NCBI GenBank assembly: GCA_965199165.1
Contig: OZ240681.1
Location: 1,240,001 to 1,304,000, forward strand
Direction of reading: 5' to 3'
DNA: 64,000 nucleotides
DNA from: LMUY01 sp965199165
GTDB taxonomy: Bacteria; Pseudomonadota; Alphaproteobacteria; Acetobacterales; Acetobacteraceae
Under the pieces are notes generated by a model, which saw only the letters and a list, made by a program, of their open reading frames with translations, had not been told where the DNA came from and did not search any database. Shown here in pieces: positions 50,719-59,280 of the stretch. The translations under genes were made by a program, and so were the position numbers. Every line of letters starts with the position of its first letter. Position 1 is the first letter of the stretch.

Positions 50719-51536
50719 AGCGGAGTCTGGCGTCGCGGATCGGGCTGTATTTGTCGGTGCTCGCGCTGGTGTCGCCGGCGCTGCTGGTGTTCCTGTGGAT
50801 GCTGTCGCTGTCGCTGAAGAACGAGGCGGACAACACCGCCTTCCCGCCCGTGTTCATCCCGAGCCCGCCGACGCTGGCCAACTTCGCCGAGGTGTTCGCG
50901 CGCAACGATTTCGTCGAATACACCATCAACTCGGTGATCGTGTCGTTCGGCGCCACCTTCGCGGCGCTGCTGGTGGGCGTGCCCGCCGGCTACGGCATCG
51001 CCAAGGCCAAGGCGGGCGGGTCGGCGGCGCTGATCCTGGTGGCGCGGATCACGCCCGGGCTGAGCTACCTGGTGCCGTTGTTCCTGCTGTTCCAGTGGCT
51101 GGGGCTGACGGGCACGCTGCTGCCGATCCTCATCACCCACCTGGTGATCACCGTGCCGATCGTGGTCTACGTGATGATCGGCTTCTTCGAAGGGCTGCCG
51201 GGCGAGCTGGAGGAGGCGGCGCTGGTGGACGGCGCCACCATCTGGCAGGCGTTCCGCAGCGTGGCGTTGCCGCTGGCGCGGCCGGGCATCGTGGTGGCGA
51301 CCATCCTCTCATTCATCTTCTCGTGGAACAACTTCATCTTCGCCGTGGTGCTGGCCGGCCGCCACACCCGCACCTTGCCGGTCGCGGTCTACAACGTGCT
51401 GACGTTCGAGCAGATCAGCTGGGGCCCGCTCGCCGCGGCGGCGTTGCTGGTGACGGCCCCCGTGCTGGTCCTGACGCTGCTGATGCAGAAGGAGATCGTG
51501 GCCGGGCTGACGGCGGGCGGAGTGAAGGGCGGCTGA
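50715..51536 (+). CDS. Sugar ABC transporter permease (MalG/UgpE-like)
   Basis: A 273-residue permease: WMLSLSLKNEADNTAFPPVF, NSVIVSFGATFAALLVGVPAGYG, EAA loop GELEEAALVDGATIWQAFRS and SWNNFIFAVVL, all typical of MalG-type proteins. GTG start overlapping the upstream permease. No ATPase gene follows; the system probably shares an MsmK/UgpC-type ATPase encoded elsewhere. The RND operon converges on its 3' end. Confidence 0.93.
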   Translation: MKRSLASRIGLYLSVLALVSPALLVFLWMLSLSLKNEADNTAFPPVFIPSPPTLANFAEVFARNDFVEYTINSVIVSFGATFAALLVGVPAGYGIAKAKAGGSAALILVARITPGLSYLVPLFLLFQWLGLTGTLLPILITHLVITVPIVVYVMIGFFEGLPGELEEAALVDGATIWQAFRSVALPLARPGIVVATILSFIFSWNNFIFAVVLAGRHTRTLPVAVYNVLTFEQISWGPLAAAALLVTAPVLVLTLLMQKEIVAGLTAGGVKGG

Positions 51537-51541
51537 CCGGC

Positions 51542-54500
51542 TTACTCCGCCGGGGCCACCACGATCTTCACCCGCTTGCCACGGGCCAGGCGCTCCAGCG
51601 CCAAATACACCACCGGCGTGGTGTAGAGCGTCAACGCTTGGCTCACCACCAGGCCACCCACGATCGCCACCCCGAGCGGCACCCGGTATTCCGACCCAGT
51701 GCCGAACGCGAAGGCCAGCGGCAGCGCGCCCAGCAGCGCCGCCAGCGTCGTCATGATGATCGGGCGGAACCGCTCCAGGCAGGCGGCGTGGATCGCCGCC
51801 TCCGGCGACAGGCCGCGTTCGCGCTCCGCCTCAAGCGCGAAATCCACCAGCATGATCGCGTTCTTCTTCACGATGCCCATTAGCAGCACGATGCCGATGA
51901 TGGACATCACGCTCATCTCGCCGCCCGTCACCAGCACCGCCAGCAGCGCCCCCAGCCCGGCGGAGGGCAGCGTGGACAGGATCGTCAGCGGGTGCAGCAG
52001 GCTCTCGTACAGCACGCCCAACACGATGTAGATCGTCAGCAGCGCCGCGCCGATCAGTGCCGGCTGGGTCGCCAGCGACTTCTGCAGGTATTGCGCATTG
52101 CCGGCGAACTGCGTGTGCACGCTCTCGGGCATGCGCAGCGACAGCGCGGTCCGCTCCACCAGGTCGGTCGCCTCGCCCAGCGCCATGCCCGGCGCCAGGT
52201 TGAAGCTGACGGAGCTGGCGGGGAACTGCCCCTGGTGGCGCACCGCCAGCGGGGCAGTGCCGCGCTCGAAATGCGCCACCGCGGACAGCGGCACCTGCTG
52301 CGCGCCGGGGGCGCCGACATAGACGCTCTGCAGCATCGACGGGTCGGTCTGCAGGAGCGGGTCCACCTCCAGCACCACCTTGTACTGGTTGCGGTCGGTG
52401 TAGATGGTGGAGATCTGCCGCTGCGCGAAGGCGTTGTTCAGCGCGTTGTCGATCGCCGTGGTGGACAGCTGCAGCCGTGCCGCGGCGTCGCGGTCGATCA
52501 CCACGTTGGATTGCGGGCCGGAGCGATCCTGGTCGCTGGTGACGTCGGTGATGCCGCCCACCTGCTGCAACGCCGTCTCCAGCCGCAGCGTCCACTCCCG
52601 CAACTCGGCCAGGTCCTGGTCCAGCATGATGAACTGGAACTGGCTGCCGCCGCTGCGCCCGCCGCCGCGCAGGTCCTGCGCGGAGTAGAGGAAGGTCTGC
52701 ACGTCCGCCATGGCCTGCAGCTTCGGGCGCAACCGGGCGATCACCTCCTCGCTGGACAGGCCCCGCTCGGCGAGCGGTTTCAGCTGCACCGTCACCTGGC
52801 CGCGGTTCAACGAGGCGAAGCCGCTGGTGACGCCCACGGTCGAGCCGACGGTCTCCACCGCCGGGTCGGCCAGGATCACGTCCACCACGCGCTTCTGCCG
52901 CGCCTCCATCGACGCGAACGAGACGGAGGGGTCCGCCAGCGTGCCGCCCTGGATCATCCCGGTGTCCTGGATCGGCAGGAAGCCCTTCGGTACCTCCCGG
53001 TACAGCACCACCGTCGCCACCGCACAGCCCAGCGTCACCAGCAGCATCAGCTTGCGCCAGCGCAGCGCCCAGGCGAGGCTGCGGGCGTAGAGCCCCAAAA
53101 TGTCCTCGAACTCGCGTTCGATCGCCGCATCCAGCCGGCCCAGCCAACCGCCGAGCGGCGCATGCGGCCGGGCCAGCCGGCCCATCATCATCGGCGTCAC
53201 CGTCAGCGAGACGACGGCGGAAATGGCGATCGCCAGCGTCAGCACCATGGCGAACTCGTGGAACAGCCGGCCCAGCAGGCCGCCCATGAAGATGATGGGG
53301 ATGAACACCGCCACCAGCGAGATGGAGATGGACATGACGGTGAAGCCGATCTGCCGCGCCCCCTCGATCGCGGCGGCCAGTGGTGGCGAGCCGCGCTCGG
53401 CATGGGTGCTGACGTTCTCGATCATGACGATCGCGTCGTCGACGACGAAGCCGACGGAGATGGTCAGCGCCATCAGCGAGAAGTTGTCCAGGCTGTAGCC
53501 GAGCTGCCACATCGCGGCGAGCGTGCCGGCGATGGACAGCGGCACCGTCACCGCCGCGGCGAGGGTCGGCACCAGGCGGCGCATGAACAGCAGCACCACC
53601 AGCAGCACCAGTGCCACGGAGATCAGCAGCGACAGCTGCACGTCGTTCACGCTGGCCCGGATGGTGCTGGTGCGGTCCGAGATGACGGAGACCTTGATGT
53701 CCGGCGGCATCCAGGCGAGCAAGTGGGGCAGTTCCGCCTTGATGCGGTCTGCGGTGTCGATCACGTTCGCCCCGGCGATCTTGCTGATGTACAGCAGGAT
53801 GGCGGGCGTCTTGCCGTCCCAGGCGGCCAGGCGGGAGTTGGCCACCCCGTCCACCACGCTCGCCACGTCGGACAGCCGCAGGGCGGAGCCGTTCTGCGAC
53901 TTGATCACCAGCCCGGCATACTCGCCGGCCTGCACCATCTGCCCGTTGACCGCGATGTCCTCGGCGCGGCTGGCGCTCTCGAAGCTGCCGGTCGCCTCCG
54001 TCACGTTGGCGTTGCGGATGGCGGTGAACACGTCCTGCGCGGCCAGGCTGGCGGCCCGCAGCGCGCCCGGGTTCAGCCGCACGCGGACGGCGGGCTTCTC
54101 CGCGCCGTTGATCTGCACCTGGCTCACCCCGTCCAGCTGCGACAGGCGCTGGGCGAGGATGGTGTCCGCCGCATCGTAGACCTGGCCCGGCGAGAGCGTG
54201 TCCGAGGTGAGCGCCAAGGTGAGGATCGGCGCGTCCGCCGGGTTGAACTTGCGGTAGTAGGGCCGCGTGGGCAGGTCGGACGGGAGATCCGAGGTGGCGG
54301 CGTTGATGGCGGCCTGCACGTCGTGCGCCGCGCCCTCGATGTCGCGGTCGATGTCGAACTGGATGACGATGCTGGTGGAGCCGATGGCGGAGGTGGAGGT
54401 GATCTCCGTCACGCCCGCGATCTCGCCCATCCTGCGCTCGAGCGGGGCGGCGATGGAGGTCGCCATCGTCTCCGGGTCCGCCCCCGGGCGGCCGGCGAAG

Positions 54501-54640
54501 ACGACGATGGTGGGAATGTCGACGGAAGGCAGCGGCGCCACCGGCAGGAAGTTGTAGGCGACGACGCCCGCGAGCAGCAGGCCGAGCGCCATCAGCGCCG
54601 TGCCGATCGGGCGGAGGATGAACGGGGTGGAGAAGGTCAC
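51542..54640 (-). CDS. mdtC: RND multidrug efflux permease (MdtC-like)
   Basis: A 1032-residue inner-membrane RND pump with 12 transmembrane helices and two periplasmic loops. It has PSVDIPTIVVFAGRPGADPE, the proton-relay Asp pair in VGFVVDDAIVMIENV (helix 4), and the conserved SLTVTPMMMGRL and GIVKKNAIMLVDFALE. It is the last gene of an outer-membrane factor-fusion protein-pump-pump operon; MdtB and MdtC act as a mixed trimer in E. coli. A palindromic repeat pair separates it from mdtB. Confidence 0.94.
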   Translation of the reverse strand: MTFSTPFILRPIGTALMALGLLLAGVVAYNFLPVAPLPSVDIPTIVVFAGRPGADPETMATSIAAPLERRMGEIAGVTEITSTSAIGSTSIVIQFDIDRDIEGAAHDVQAAINAATSDLPSDLPTRPYYRKFNPADAPILTLALTSDTLSPGQVYDAADTILAQRLSQLDGVSQVQINGAEKPAVRVRLNPGALRAASLAAQDVFTAIRNANVTEATGSFESASRAEDIAVNGQMVQAGEYAGLVIKSQNGSALRLSDVASVVDGVANSRLAAWDGKTPAILLYISKIAGANVIDTADRIKAELPHLLAWMPPDIKVSVISDRTSTIRASVNDVQLSLLISVALVLLVVLLFMRRLVPTLAAAVTVPLSIAGTLAAMWQLGYSLDNFSLMALTISVGFVVDDAIVMIENVSTHAERGSPPLAAAIEGARQIGFTVMSISISLVAVFIPIIFMGGLLGRLFHEFAMVLTLAIAISAVVSLTVTPMMMGRLARPHAPLGGWLGRLDAAIEREFEDILGLYARSLAWALRWRKLMLLVTLGCAVATVVLYREVPKGFLPIQDTGMIQGGTLADPSVSFASMEARQKRVVDVILADPAVETVGSTVGVTSGFASLNRGQVTVQLKPLAERGLSSEEVIARLRPKLQAMADVQTFLYSAQDLRGGGRSGGSQFQFIMLDQDLAELREWTLRLETALQQVGGITDVTSDQDRSGPQSNVVIDRDAAARLQLSTTAIDNALNNAFAQRQISTIYTDRNQYKVVLEVDPLLQTDPSMLQSVYVGAPGAQQVPLSAVAHFERGTAPLAVRHQGQFPASSVSFNLAPGMALGEATDLVERTALSLRMPESVHTQFAGNAQYLQKSLATQPALIGAALLTIYIVLGVLYESLLHPLTILSTLPSAGLGALLAVLVTGGEMSVMSIIGIVLLMGIVKKNAIMLVDFALEAERERGLSPEAAIHAACLERFRPIIMTTLAALLGALPLAFAFGTGSEYRVPLGVAIVGGLVVSQALTLYTTPVVYLALERLARGKRVKIVVAPAE

Positions 54641-54665
54641 TTAGGTGCGGCCTTCGTGCGGGCTG

Positions 54666-54748
54666 GCCCTCACCCAACCCTCTCCCAGAGGGAGAGGGCT
54701 TGCTTGCTGCTCCCTCGCCTCCTGGGAGAGGGCCGGGTGAGGGTGCGG
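54666..54748. repeat. Inverted palindromic repeat pair between the two RND genes
   Basis: CCCTCACCCAACCCTCTCCC-AGA-GGGAGAGGGC followed by CTCCCTCGCC-TCCT-GGGAGAGG..GGGTGAGGG. It fills the 112-bp gap inside the RND operon, where it could modulate the relative output of the two pump subunits. Confidence 0.85.
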
Positions 54749-54752
54749 CTCC

Positions 54753-57700
54753 TCATTCCGCCGCCAGCGGTTGCATCCGGCCGCTGAACCGCAGGCGCAG
54801 CCGCTCGAACGTCACGTAGATCACCGGCGTAGTGTAGAGCGTCAGCAGCTGGCTGAGCAGCAGCCCGCCCACGATCGTGACGCCCAGCGGGAACCGCAGT
54901 TCGGAGCCGGTGCCGTGCTCCAGCACCAGCGGCAGCGCGCCCAGCAACGCCGCGAAGGTCGTCATCATGATCGGGCGGAAGCGCAGCAGGCACGCTTCCT
55001 CGATCGCGGCCTCCGGGCTCAGCCCGCGCTCCCGCTCCGCCTCCACCGCGAAGTCGATCATCATGATCGCGTTCTTCTTCACGATGCCCATCAGCAGCAC
55101 GATGCCGACCAGCGCCACCAGCGACAGGTCCAGCCCGAACGCCATCAGCGCCAGCAGCGCGCCGATCCCGGCGGAGGGCAGCGTCGACAGGATGGTCACC
55201 GGGTGGATCGTGCTCTCGTACAGCACGCCCAGCACGATGTAGATCACCACCACGGCGGCCAGGATCAGCCACGGCTCGGACGCCAGCGAGCGCTGGAACT
55301 CCGCCGCGTCACCCGAGTAGCTGCCGGTCACCGTCTCGGGCATGCCCAGCGCCTGCTCGGCCTCCGCCACCGCGGTGACGGCGTCGCCCAGCGAGGTGCC
55401 TTCCGCCGTGTCGAAGGACAGGGTGACGGAGGGGAATTGCTGCTCGTGCGTGATCGCCAGCGGGCCGACGGTGCGGGTTATCACGGCCACGGCGGAGAGC
55501 GGGATCAGCGACTGCGCGGCACCCGACACGGTGGCGCCGCTGGTCGTGCTCTGCCCCTGCGCGGACAGCACGCCCGGCACCCGCAGCCGCAGCAGCGAGG
55601 CCGGGTCCGCCTGCCAGGAGGGGTCGGCCTCCAGCACCACGCGGTACTGGTTGGCCTGGGAGAAGATGGTGCTGATCTGGCGCTGGCCGAAGCTGTCGTA
55701 CAGCACGTCCTGGATCGTCTGCATCGACACGCCCAGGCGCTGCGCCGCCTCCCGGTCCACGGTCACGCGGGTGACCAGCCCTTCGTCCTGCTGGTCGGTG
55801 GCGACGTTGCGCAGGCCGGGCGTGCGTTGCAGCCGAGCCAGCAGGCGGGGCGCCCAGCTCGCCAGCTCCGCCGCGTCGGTGTCCACCAGCGTGTATTGAT
55901 ACTGGGTGCGGCTGATGCGGGTGCCGATCTGGATGTCCTGCACCGGCTGGGTGAACACCGCCAGGCCGGGAATGGCGTCGGCCATGCGCTGCACCCGCGC
56001 CTGCACCACCGCCACCGGGTCCCGCTGCGGCTGCGGCTTCAGCGCGACCGTGATCCGCCCGGAGTTGGGCGTGGGGTTGATCGACCCGGCGCCCACGAAG
56101 GAGGCGACGCTGGCCACGGCCGGGTCGTGCGCCACCTCGTCGGCCAACTGCGCCTGCAGCTTGGCCATGGCGGGGATGGAGACGGCCTGGCTCGCCTCCG
56201 TCACCGCCACGATCACGCCAGTGTCCTGCGCCGGCAGGAAGCCCTTCGGCACCACGAGGTAGAGGAGGATGGTGCCGGCCAGGGTCGCCACCGCGATCAA
56301 CAGCACCAACGGCTGCGCGGCCAGGGCCCAGCCCAGCGTGCGGCGGTACCCGGCCGTGGTGCGGCGGAACGCTGCCTCGAACAGCCGCGCCAGCAGCAGC
56401 GGTTTGGTCTCCCCCTCCAGCGGGCGCAGCAACCGGCCGCACATCATCGGCGTCAGGGTCAGCGACACCACGGCCGAGACCACGACGGAGACGGCGAGCG
56501 TGACCGCGAACTCGTTGAACAGCCGCCCGACCACGCCGGTCATGAACAGCAGCGGGATGAACACCGCGATCAGCGAGACGGTCAGCGACACGATGGTGAA
56601 GCCGATCTGCTTGGCGCCGCGGTAGGCCGCCTGCAACGGCGGCACGCCCTCCTCGATATAGCGGACCACGTTCTCGATCATGACGATGGCGTCGTCGACG
56701 ACGAACCCGGTGGAGACGGTCAGCGCCATCAGCGACAGGTTGTCCAGGCCGTAGCCCAGCATGGCCATCACGCCGAACGTGCCGATCAGCGACAGCGGCA
56801 GCGCCACGCCGGGGATGACCGTCGCGCGCCACGAACCGAGGAACAGGTAGATCACCGCGATCACCAGCACGATGGCCAGCACCAGGGTGAACTCCACGTC
56901 GGCGACGGAGGCACGGATCGTCTCCGTCCGGTCCGTCACCACCGACAGCGTCACGCCGGATGGCAGTGAGCGTTCCAGCTGCGGCAGGGCGGCGCGGATG
57001 TCGGCCACCGTCTGCACGATGTTGGCGCCGGGCTGGCGCTGGATGTCCAGGATGACGGCGGGCTTGCCGTTCAGGGAGGAGACGACGCGGTTGTTCTCCA
57101 CCCCCGCCACCACGGTGCCCACGTCGCGCAGGCGCAGCGGGGCGCTGTCCTTGTAGCTGATGACCAGCGTGCGGTACGCCTCGGGCGTCAGCAGCTGGTC
57201 GTTGGTGGCGAGCGCGAAGGCCTGTGCCCGGCCGTCGAACCCGCCCTTGGCGCCGTTGACGTTGGCGGCGGACACCGCGGTGCGGATGTCCTCCATCGAC
57301 AGGTTGTAGGCCGCCAGCCGCGCCGGGTCGATGCGCACCCGGATGGCGCGGCGCAGCCCGCCCTGCACCGTCACCTTGCCCACGCCGTCGATCTGGCTGA
57401 GCTTGGGTTGCAGCAGCGTGTCCGCCGCATCCGCCACGCTGTCGAGCGGCACGTTGTCGGAGGTGAGCGCCAGGGTGACGATCGGCGCGTCCGCCGGGTT
57501 CACCTTGGCGTAGACGGGCGGGTACGGCAGCGTGGACGGCAGCGTGCCGGACGCGGCGTTGATCGCCGCCTGCACGTCCTGCGCCGCCCCGTCCATCGAG
57601 CGCGACAGGTTGAACTGCAGGATGATCTGGCTGGTGCCCTCGCTGCTGGTGCTCTCCATCGAGGACAGCCCGGTGATCTGCCCGAACTGGCGCTCCAGGC

Positions 57701-57896
57701 TGGCGGTCACCAACGTCGCGGTCACATCCGGGCTGGCGCCGGGCAGCTGGGTCGAGATCTCGATCGTCGGGAAGTCCACCTGCGGCAGCGCCGAGACCGG
57801 CAGCGCGCTGTAGCCGAGCAGCCCGGCCAACAGCACCGCCACCGCCAGCAGCGCGGTCGCGATGGGGCGGGCGATGAACGGGGCGGAGATGTTCAT
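54753..57896 (-). CDS. mdtB: RND multidrug efflux permease (MdtB-like)
   Basis: A 1047-residue RND pump related to the mdtC product: LPVSALPQVDFPTIEISTQL, GASPDVTATLVTASLERQFG, the helix 4 relay TGFVVDDAIVMIENVV, SLTLTPMMCGRLL and MGIVKKNAIMMIDFAVEAE. The N-terminal pattern is typical of MdtB. It lies between the fusion-protein gene and mdtC in the usual mdtABC order, separated on both sides by palindromic repeats. Confidence 0.94.
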   Translation of the reverse strand: MNISAPFIARPIATALLAVAVLLAGLLGYSALPVSALPQVDFPTIEISTQLPGASPDVTATLVTASLERQFGQITGLSSMESTSSEGTSQIILQFNLSRSMDGAAQDVQAAINAASGTLPSTLPYPPVYAKVNPADAPIVTLALTSDNVPLDSVADAADTLLQPKLSQIDGVGKVTVQGGLRRAIRVRIDPARLAAYNLSMEDIRTAVSAANVNGAKGGFDGRAQAFALATNDQLLTPEAYRTLVISYKDSAPLRLRDVGTVVAGVENNRVVSSLNGKPAVILDIQRQPGANIVQTVADIRAALPQLERSLPSGVTLSVVTDRTETIRASVADVEFTLVLAIVLVIAVIYLFLGSWRATVIPGVALPLSLIGTFGVMAMLGYGLDNLSLMALTVSTGFVVDDAIVMIENVVRYIEEGVPPLQAAYRGAKQIGFTIVSLTVSLIAVFIPLLFMTGVVGRLFNEFAVTLAVSVVVSAVVSLTLTPMMCGRLLRPLEGETKPLLLARLFEAAFRRTTAGYRRTLGWALAAQPLVLLIAVATLAGTILLYLVVPKGFLPAQDTGVIVAVTEASQAVSIPAMAKLQAQLADEVAHDPAVASVASFVGAGSINPTPNSGRITVALKPQPQRDPVAVVQARVQRMADAIPGLAVFTQPVQDIQIGTRISRTQYQYTLVDTDAAELASWAPRLLARLQRTPGLRNVATDQQDEGLVTRVTVDREAAQRLGVSMQTIQDVLYDSFGQRQISTIFSQANQYRVVLEADPSWQADPASLLRLRVPGVLSAQGQSTTSGATVSGAAQSLIPLSAVAVITRTVGPLAITHEQQFPSVTLSFDTAEGTSLGDAVTAVAEAEQALGMPETVTGSYSGDAAEFQRSLASEPWLILAAVVVIYIVLGVLYESTIHPVTILSTLPSAGIGALLALMAFGLDLSLVALVGIVLLMGIVKKNAIMMIDFAVEAERERGLSPEAAIEEACLLRFRPIMMTTFAALLGALPLVLEHGTGSELRFPLGVTIVGGLLLSQLLTLYTTPVIYVTFERLRLRFSGRMQPLAAE

Positions 57897-57906
57897 GCGC
57901 CGCTGA

Positions 57907-58031
57907 CGTCTTCTCCCTCTCCCTCTGGGAGAGGGTCGGGGTGAGGGTCGGCCAGAACGATGCCGCGGCGTGCGGCCCCCTCACCCAACCCTCTCCCAGC
58001 GGGAGAGGGCTTTTGGAGGGGTGAGGGTGTG
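57907..58031. repeat. Inverted palindromic repeat pair between mdtA and mdtB
   Basis: CTCCCTCTCCCTCTGGGAGAGG..GGGGTGAGGG, a ~35-base spacer, then CCCCTCACCCAACCCTCTCCC-AGC-GGGAGAGGGC. It occupies nearly all of the gap between the fusion-protein and first pump genes. Confidence 0.85.
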
Positions 58032-58038
58032 GCGTGCC

Positions 58039-59280
58039 TCACGGTGCGGCGGAGGCGCGTTGGCGCCCCTGCCCCGGCGCGCGGCGACGCCGCTCCGGCG
58101 CCTGGGCCTCGGCAGGGGCGCCCGGCGTCTGCACCTGCACCTTGGCGCCGTCCGTCAGGCGGGAGGCGCCGTCCGTCACCACCTGGTCGCCAGGCTCCAA
58201 CCCGGCGGTCACGACGGAGACGGATTCGTCTTCATGGCCGACCTGCACGACCTTGCGCGTCACCGTGTCGTCCGGCTTCACCAGGTAGACGTAGCTTCCC
58301 GCTGGCCCGCGCTGGATCGCGGTGGGCGGCACGGTGGTGACGTCGTGTTCGGTGTCGATCAGCAGGCGGACGTTGGTGAAGCCGCCGGGCCACAGCGCCA
58401 GGTTGGGGTTGGGGAACGTCGCCTTCAGCTTGATCGTGCCGGTGGCCTGGTCGACGGTGTTGTCCAGCACGGCCACCTGGCCACGGTCCAGCACCGTCTT
58501 GCCGTCATTGGCCACGCCCTGCGGCAAGGCCAGCACTTCCGGCGCGCCGCCGCGGATCGCGCCAGAAACGGCACCGAGCGTCTGCTGCGGCAGGGTGAAC
58601 ACGACGGAGATCGGCTGCAGCTGGGTGATGACGGTCAGCGGCGTGGTGTCGGCGGCGTGCACGATGTTGCCCTGGTCCACCTGGCGGATGCCGGTGCGGC
58701 CGTCCAGCGGGCTGCTGATGGTGGTGTAGGACAGGTTGGTGCGCGCGGTGTCGATCTGCGCCTGGTCCTGCCGCACCTGCGCCTCCAGCTGCGCCACGGT
58801 CGACTTCTGCGTGTCGGACGTCTGCGCGGAGGTGTAGGCGGTCGCCGCCAGCTTCTGGTAGCGGCCGAGGTCGACGCGGGCGTTGGCCAGGTTGGCATCG
58901 TCCTGCGCCTTCTTCGCCACCGCCTGGTCCAGCGCCGCCTGGTAGGGACGCGGGTCGATCCGGGCCAGCACGTCGCCGGTGCGGACGTCCTGGCCCTCCT
59001 TGAACCGCACCTCGATCAGCGGGCCGTCGATCATCGCCTTGACCGTGACGGTGTTGAAGGCCTGCACCGTGCCCAGCGCGTCCAGGTAGACGGGCACGTC
59101 CCCCTTGGTCGCCAGGGCGGAGAGCACCGGGATCGGGTCGGCGTTGGCGCCGCGCCGCCGGCCGCGGCCGGCCCGTGCCTCCTGCTCGCTGGCCGGGGGC
59201 GTGCGGATGAACTCGTGCCACACGCCCCAGCCGGCAGCGCCCAGCACGAGGAGGATGAGGAGGAGGCGACCGAATTTCAT
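58039..59280 (-). CDS. mdtA: RND efflux periplasmic adaptor (MdtA-like membrane fusion protein)
   Basis: A 413-residue membrane fusion protein: N-terminal membrane anchor (FGRLLLILLVLGAAGWGVW), lipoyl/barrel-sandwich motif GTVQAFNTVTVKAMIDGPLI, helical hairpin with QLEAQVRQDQAQIDTARTNL, and the beta-barrel motif YTTISSPLDGRTGIRQVDQG. MdtA links the MdtBC pump to an outer-membrane channel. The C-terminus is Arg/Ala/Pro-rich. Its ATG overlaps the outer-membrane factor stop (ATGA). Confidence 0.93.
   Translation of the reverse strand: MKFGRLLLILLVLGAAGWGVWHEFIRTPPASEQEARAGRGRRRGANADPIPVLSALATKGDVPVYLDALGTVQAFNTVTVKAMIDGPLIEVRFKEGQDVRTGDVLARIDPRPYQAALDQAVAKKAQDDANLANARVDLGRYQKLAATAYTSAQTSDTQKSTVAQLEAQVRQDQAQIDTARTNLSYTTISSPLDGRTGIRQVDQGNIVHAADTTPLTVITQLQPISVVFTLPQQTLGAVSGAIRGGAPEVLALPQGVANDGKTVLDRGQVAVLDNTVDQATGTIKLKATFPNPNLALWPGGFTNVRLLIDTEHDVTTVPPTAIQRGPAGSYVYLVKPDDTVTRKVVQVGHEDESVSVVTAGLEPGDQVVTDGASRLTDGAKVQVQTPGAPAEAQAPERRRRAPGQGRQRASAAP

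Noticed and set aside
51831..54677. 948-codon minus-strand frame overlapping mdtC
   Set aside because: It is an out-of-frame reading of the RND gene; Arg/Gly/Ala-rich and without motifs.
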